DNA of 43,842 nt from Cohnella thermotolerans DSM 17683 (lineage in GTDB: Bacteria > Bacillota > Bacilli > Paenibacillales > Paenibacillaceae), in NCBI RefSeq assembly GCF_000429825.1, contig NZ_AUCP01000057.1, positions 1-43,842 on the forward strand, written 5' to 3'. The notes beneath the pieces were generated by a model. That model searched no databases, was not told where the DNA came from, and was given only the letters and a program-made list of their open reading frames with translations. Shown here piece after piece: positions 42,370-43,842 of this stretch; the first letter of the stretch is position 1, and the number at the start of each line of letters is the position of its first letter. The translations under genes and the position numbers were made by a program.

Positions 42370-43446
42370 TTATTTCGTTCCGCGCAGCAGCGGCAGCACC
42401 TTCTCGCCGAAGTAGCGCAAATCCCCGATATAGTCCGGGAACGTCAGCATCATGCCGTCGAGGCCGGTCGTCTCCATAATGAGCTTGATCCGCCCGACGA
42501 TGTCGTCGGCGTTGCCGGTCAGCATCTCGTTCATGAACACGTTGCGCGCCCGGGCCTGCATCGAATTCTCGCGGCCGTCGGGCTCCAGGCCGTAGCTGCG
42601 CAGCAGTCCTTTGATCGCTTCCAGGTCGGCCCCGTCCTGGTACTTCTTCATCCTCGCCTCGACCTCTTCCGCGGAATCGCCGGGCAGCACGCCGAACATG
42701 GCGTACGTCTTGATCGTCTTGCCCCGCTCGGCCGCCATCTCCTTCGCGCGGCGGCTCACCTGGGCGAGCTCGTCCAAATCCCGGCCGCCGATGAAGCAGG
42801 CGTCGCCTTCCTCGATCGTGAAGCCCATCCCCTTCTCGGATGCCCCGGCGCAGATGATCGGCGGGCGCGGCTGCTGCAGCGGCTTCGGATTCGACTCGCA
42901 ATCCTCCAGCTGGTAATAGTCGCCGCGATGCGTCACCCGCTCCTCGCGCCAGAGGCGCTTCACGACCTGCATCCACTCGCGGGCCAGGTCGTACCTCTGG
43001 TCATGGTCCAGATGCTCCGGCCACATGCCCATCTGCCGGAATTCGCCCGCGTAAGCGCCCGAGACCACGTTCATGCCGACGCGCCCGCCGCTGATGTGGT
43101 CGAGCGTGGCGAACATCTTCGCCGCGACGGCCGGATGGTAGAGCAGCGTATGTACGGTCGCGAACACCTTCACCCGGGACGTCGCCTCCGCGAGGCCCGC
43201 CATCATCGTCATCGACTCGAGCGACACGCCCCAATGATTGGTCGTGCCGCCGTAGCCCCTCCACTTCGCCATCGACATAATGAAGTCGAAGCCGAGCGAT
43301 TCCGCCAGCACGGCGGCTTCGCGATTCAGCGCGTAGCTGCCGTCCGGGCGCGGCTCCGCGTCGGAGATGATCCAGCCGCCGTTCGCGATCGGCAGGAAAA
43401 TGCCAAAATCCAGCTTGTTGTAGTCGAGCTCGGGGGAGGTTGCCAT
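42370..43446 (-). CDS. LLM-class flavin monooxygenase, RutA-like
   Basis: FMNH2-dependent monooxygenase of 358 residues in the luciferase-like family. The segments FGIFLPIANGGWIISDAEPRPD, FDFIMSMAKWRGYGGTTNHWG, LESMTMMAGLAEATSRVKVFAT, ISGGRVGMNVVSGAYAGEFRQMGMWP and PPIICAGASEKGM follow RutA (pyrimidine oxygenase) closely in order and content. RutA breaks the uracil amide bond with a flavin peroxide; relatives open other N-heterocycles. ATG at 43446 is chosen because AGGAG lies ten bases upstream; two earlier in-frame starts lack a site. It is the first gene of a four-gene operon. No flavin reductase gene (RutF) is present, so reduced FMN must come from elsewhere. Confidence 0.92.
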   Translation of the reverse strand: MATSPELDYNKLDFGIFLPIANGGWIISDAEPRPDGSYALNREAAVLAESLGFDFIMSMAKWRGYGGTTNHWGVSLESMTMMAGLAEATSRVKVFATVHTLLYHPAVAAKMFATLDHISGGRVGMNVVSGAYAGEFRQMGMWPEHLDHDQRYDLAREWMQVVKRLWREERVTHRGDYYQLEDCESNPKPLQQPRPPIICAGASEKGMGFTIEEGDACFIGGRDLDELAQVSRRAKEMAAERGKTIKTYAMFGVLPGDSAEEVEARMKKYQDGADLEAIKGLLRSYGLEPDGRENSMQARARNVFMNEMLTGNADDIVGRIKLIMETTGLDGMMLTFPDYIGDLRYFGEKVLPLLRGTK

Positions 43447-43498
43447 CGTCTCATCGCTCCTATCGGTCATTTTAACCAAACACTTAAATCATATAAAT

Positions 43499-43552
43499 AT
43501 TTAGTTAAACCTCTTTGTTACTAAATTAGCACGCGAGTCTCCCTTGTGTCAA
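43499..43552 (-). promoter_or_regulatory. Promoter and 21-bp-phased operator of the monooxygenase operon
   Basis: On the minus strand TTGACA (43552-43547) with an 18-base spacer to TAATTT (43528-43523; 17 bases to CTAATT). The inverted repeat ATTTAGT / ACTAAAT (43499-43505 and 43520-43526) overlaps the -10 box and the start region; the half-sites are 21 bases apart centre to centre, two helical turns. This suits a dimeric repressor such as the TetR protein of the operon. Confidence 0.65.
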
Positions 43553-43571
43553 CTTATATCACTTGCGAATT

Positions 43572-43842
43572 CAGGGATTCGTCAAAGTCAGGTTGATAAA
43601 TGCTCAGACATGTCCTTTGTCGTCTTTAAGCTCCGATCAGTTCCAAAGCCCTTTCTGGTTTTCTGGCACAACGGCGGGTCGCTTTCGCAATGTTGGATTG
43701 ATTTCCTAAGCGGAACAAGCTAATTGCGAGATTGCGCAAGGTGGCCATGACTCGCGGCCCTTCTTTGGTTCGAATCTGAGAACGGTCTTCGTCAAACGTG
43801 ACGTCGCGTACCCAATGGAGCCGATTTTCAATCGACCAATGT
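43572..43842 (-). mobile_element. End of an ISAs1-type insertion sequence (runs off the window)
   Basis: The transposase C-terminus lies here and continues beyond the window. The likely outer end is CAGGGATTCGTCAAAG, starting at 43572; CAGGG is a common terminal sequence of this IS group. The exact border and the target duplication cannot be fixed without the other end. The element ends about 20 bases upstream of the -35 box of the monooxygenase operon. Confidence 0.75.
43626..43841 (-). CDS. ISAs1-family transposase, C-terminal part only
   Basis: The last 71 residues of a transposase, cut by the window edge. The sequence opens HWSIENRLHWVRDVTFDEDR, a hallmark of ISAs1-family (DDE) transposases, where the Glu of WSIENRLHW is the third catalytic acid. 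It continues with RTKEGPRVMATLRNLAISLF and ends in LELIGA. The frame is intact to its TAA stop at 43626-43628. This stretch is less GC-rich than the neighbouring host genes, which fits a mobile origin. Confidence 0.92.
   Translation of the reverse strand, partial: HWSIENRLHWVRDVTFDEDRSQIRTKEGPRVMATLRNLAISLFRLGNQSNIAKATRRCARKPERALELIGA

Noticed and set aside
42370..43446. Naming the flavin monooxygenase rutA
   Set aside because: Similarity in motifs is strong, but the rest of the rut operon is absent, so the substrate may differ.
1..43842. CRISPR arrays, tRNA or rRNA genes, replication origins, prophage or defence genes
   Set aside because: None seen: the only tandem repeats (18209-18318) are degenerate and too few, and no structural RNA pattern other than the group II intron was recognised.

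Overview
The window looks like chromosomal DNA of a GC-rich Firmicute of the Paenibacillaceae (Paenibacillus/Cohnella type). The reasons are high-GC coding DNA with AT-rich promoters of the TTGACT-17-TATAAT kind, strong AGGAGG-type ribosome sites, a YesM/YesN two-component pair beside an Lpl-type sugar ABC transporter, two sugar importers without their own ATPase, and a YumC-type ferredoxin reductase. The genus is inferred from gene content, not proven.

Layout. 1-1881 (minus): a group II intron carrying a reverse transcriptase/maturase, inserted just behind the terminator of a small unknown gene (1966-2256). 2396-2749: an Ala-rich lipoprotein. 2957-17835 (minus): a 13-gene run starting at a strong promoter (17914-17942). 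It encodes a CUT1 sugar-type ABC importer (permeases and lipoprotein), a Rieske ring-hydroxylating oxygenase, a CatE-like extradiol dioxygenase, an acetamidase/formamidase, a FGGY kinase, an SDR, a gamma-glutamyltransferase-like hydrolase, a BtpA/SgcQ protein, a DUF1349 protein, a YqhD/BdhA-type alcohol dehydrogenase, a HAD phosphatase and a ferredoxin-NADP reductase. 18530-20827 (minus): a DeoR regulator, a Rieske ferredoxin and an ACMSD-type amidohydrolase/decarboxylase that probably belong to the same pathway. 21151-22610: a thioredoxin-reductase-like flavoprotein and an Rrf2 regulator with matching palindromic operators. 22771-27393: an AfuABC/Phn-like ABC importer plus a calcineurin-type phosphoesterase, divergent from a LysR regulator (27578-28468).

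28639-37534 (plus): a YesM/YesN two-component system, an LplA/B/C-like importer, a sugar-phosphate isomerase/epimerase and a Gfo/Idh/MocA dehydrogenase, which together form a sugar-sensing, uptake and oxidation module. 37811-39127: a second-type glutamate-1-semialdehyde aminomutase. 39230-43446 (minus): a compact operon of a RutA-like flavin monooxygenase, a RutB-like isochorismatase-family hydrolase, an M20 metallohydrolase and a TetR regulator with an unusual flavodoxin-like C-terminal half. 43572 to the end: the end of an ISAs1-type insertion sequence.

How the genes fit together. The large minus-strand region reads as an uptake-and-degradation cluster for a compound containing both an aromatic and a glycosidic, amide or glutamyl part. 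Ring hydroxylation could draw electrons through YumC and the stand-alone Rieske ferredoxin, since no dedicated oxygenase reductase is present. The 39-43 kb operon looks like a second oxidative pathway of the uracil-cleaving (Rut) type acting on an unknown amide or N-heterocycle. Substrates are not determined by the sequence.
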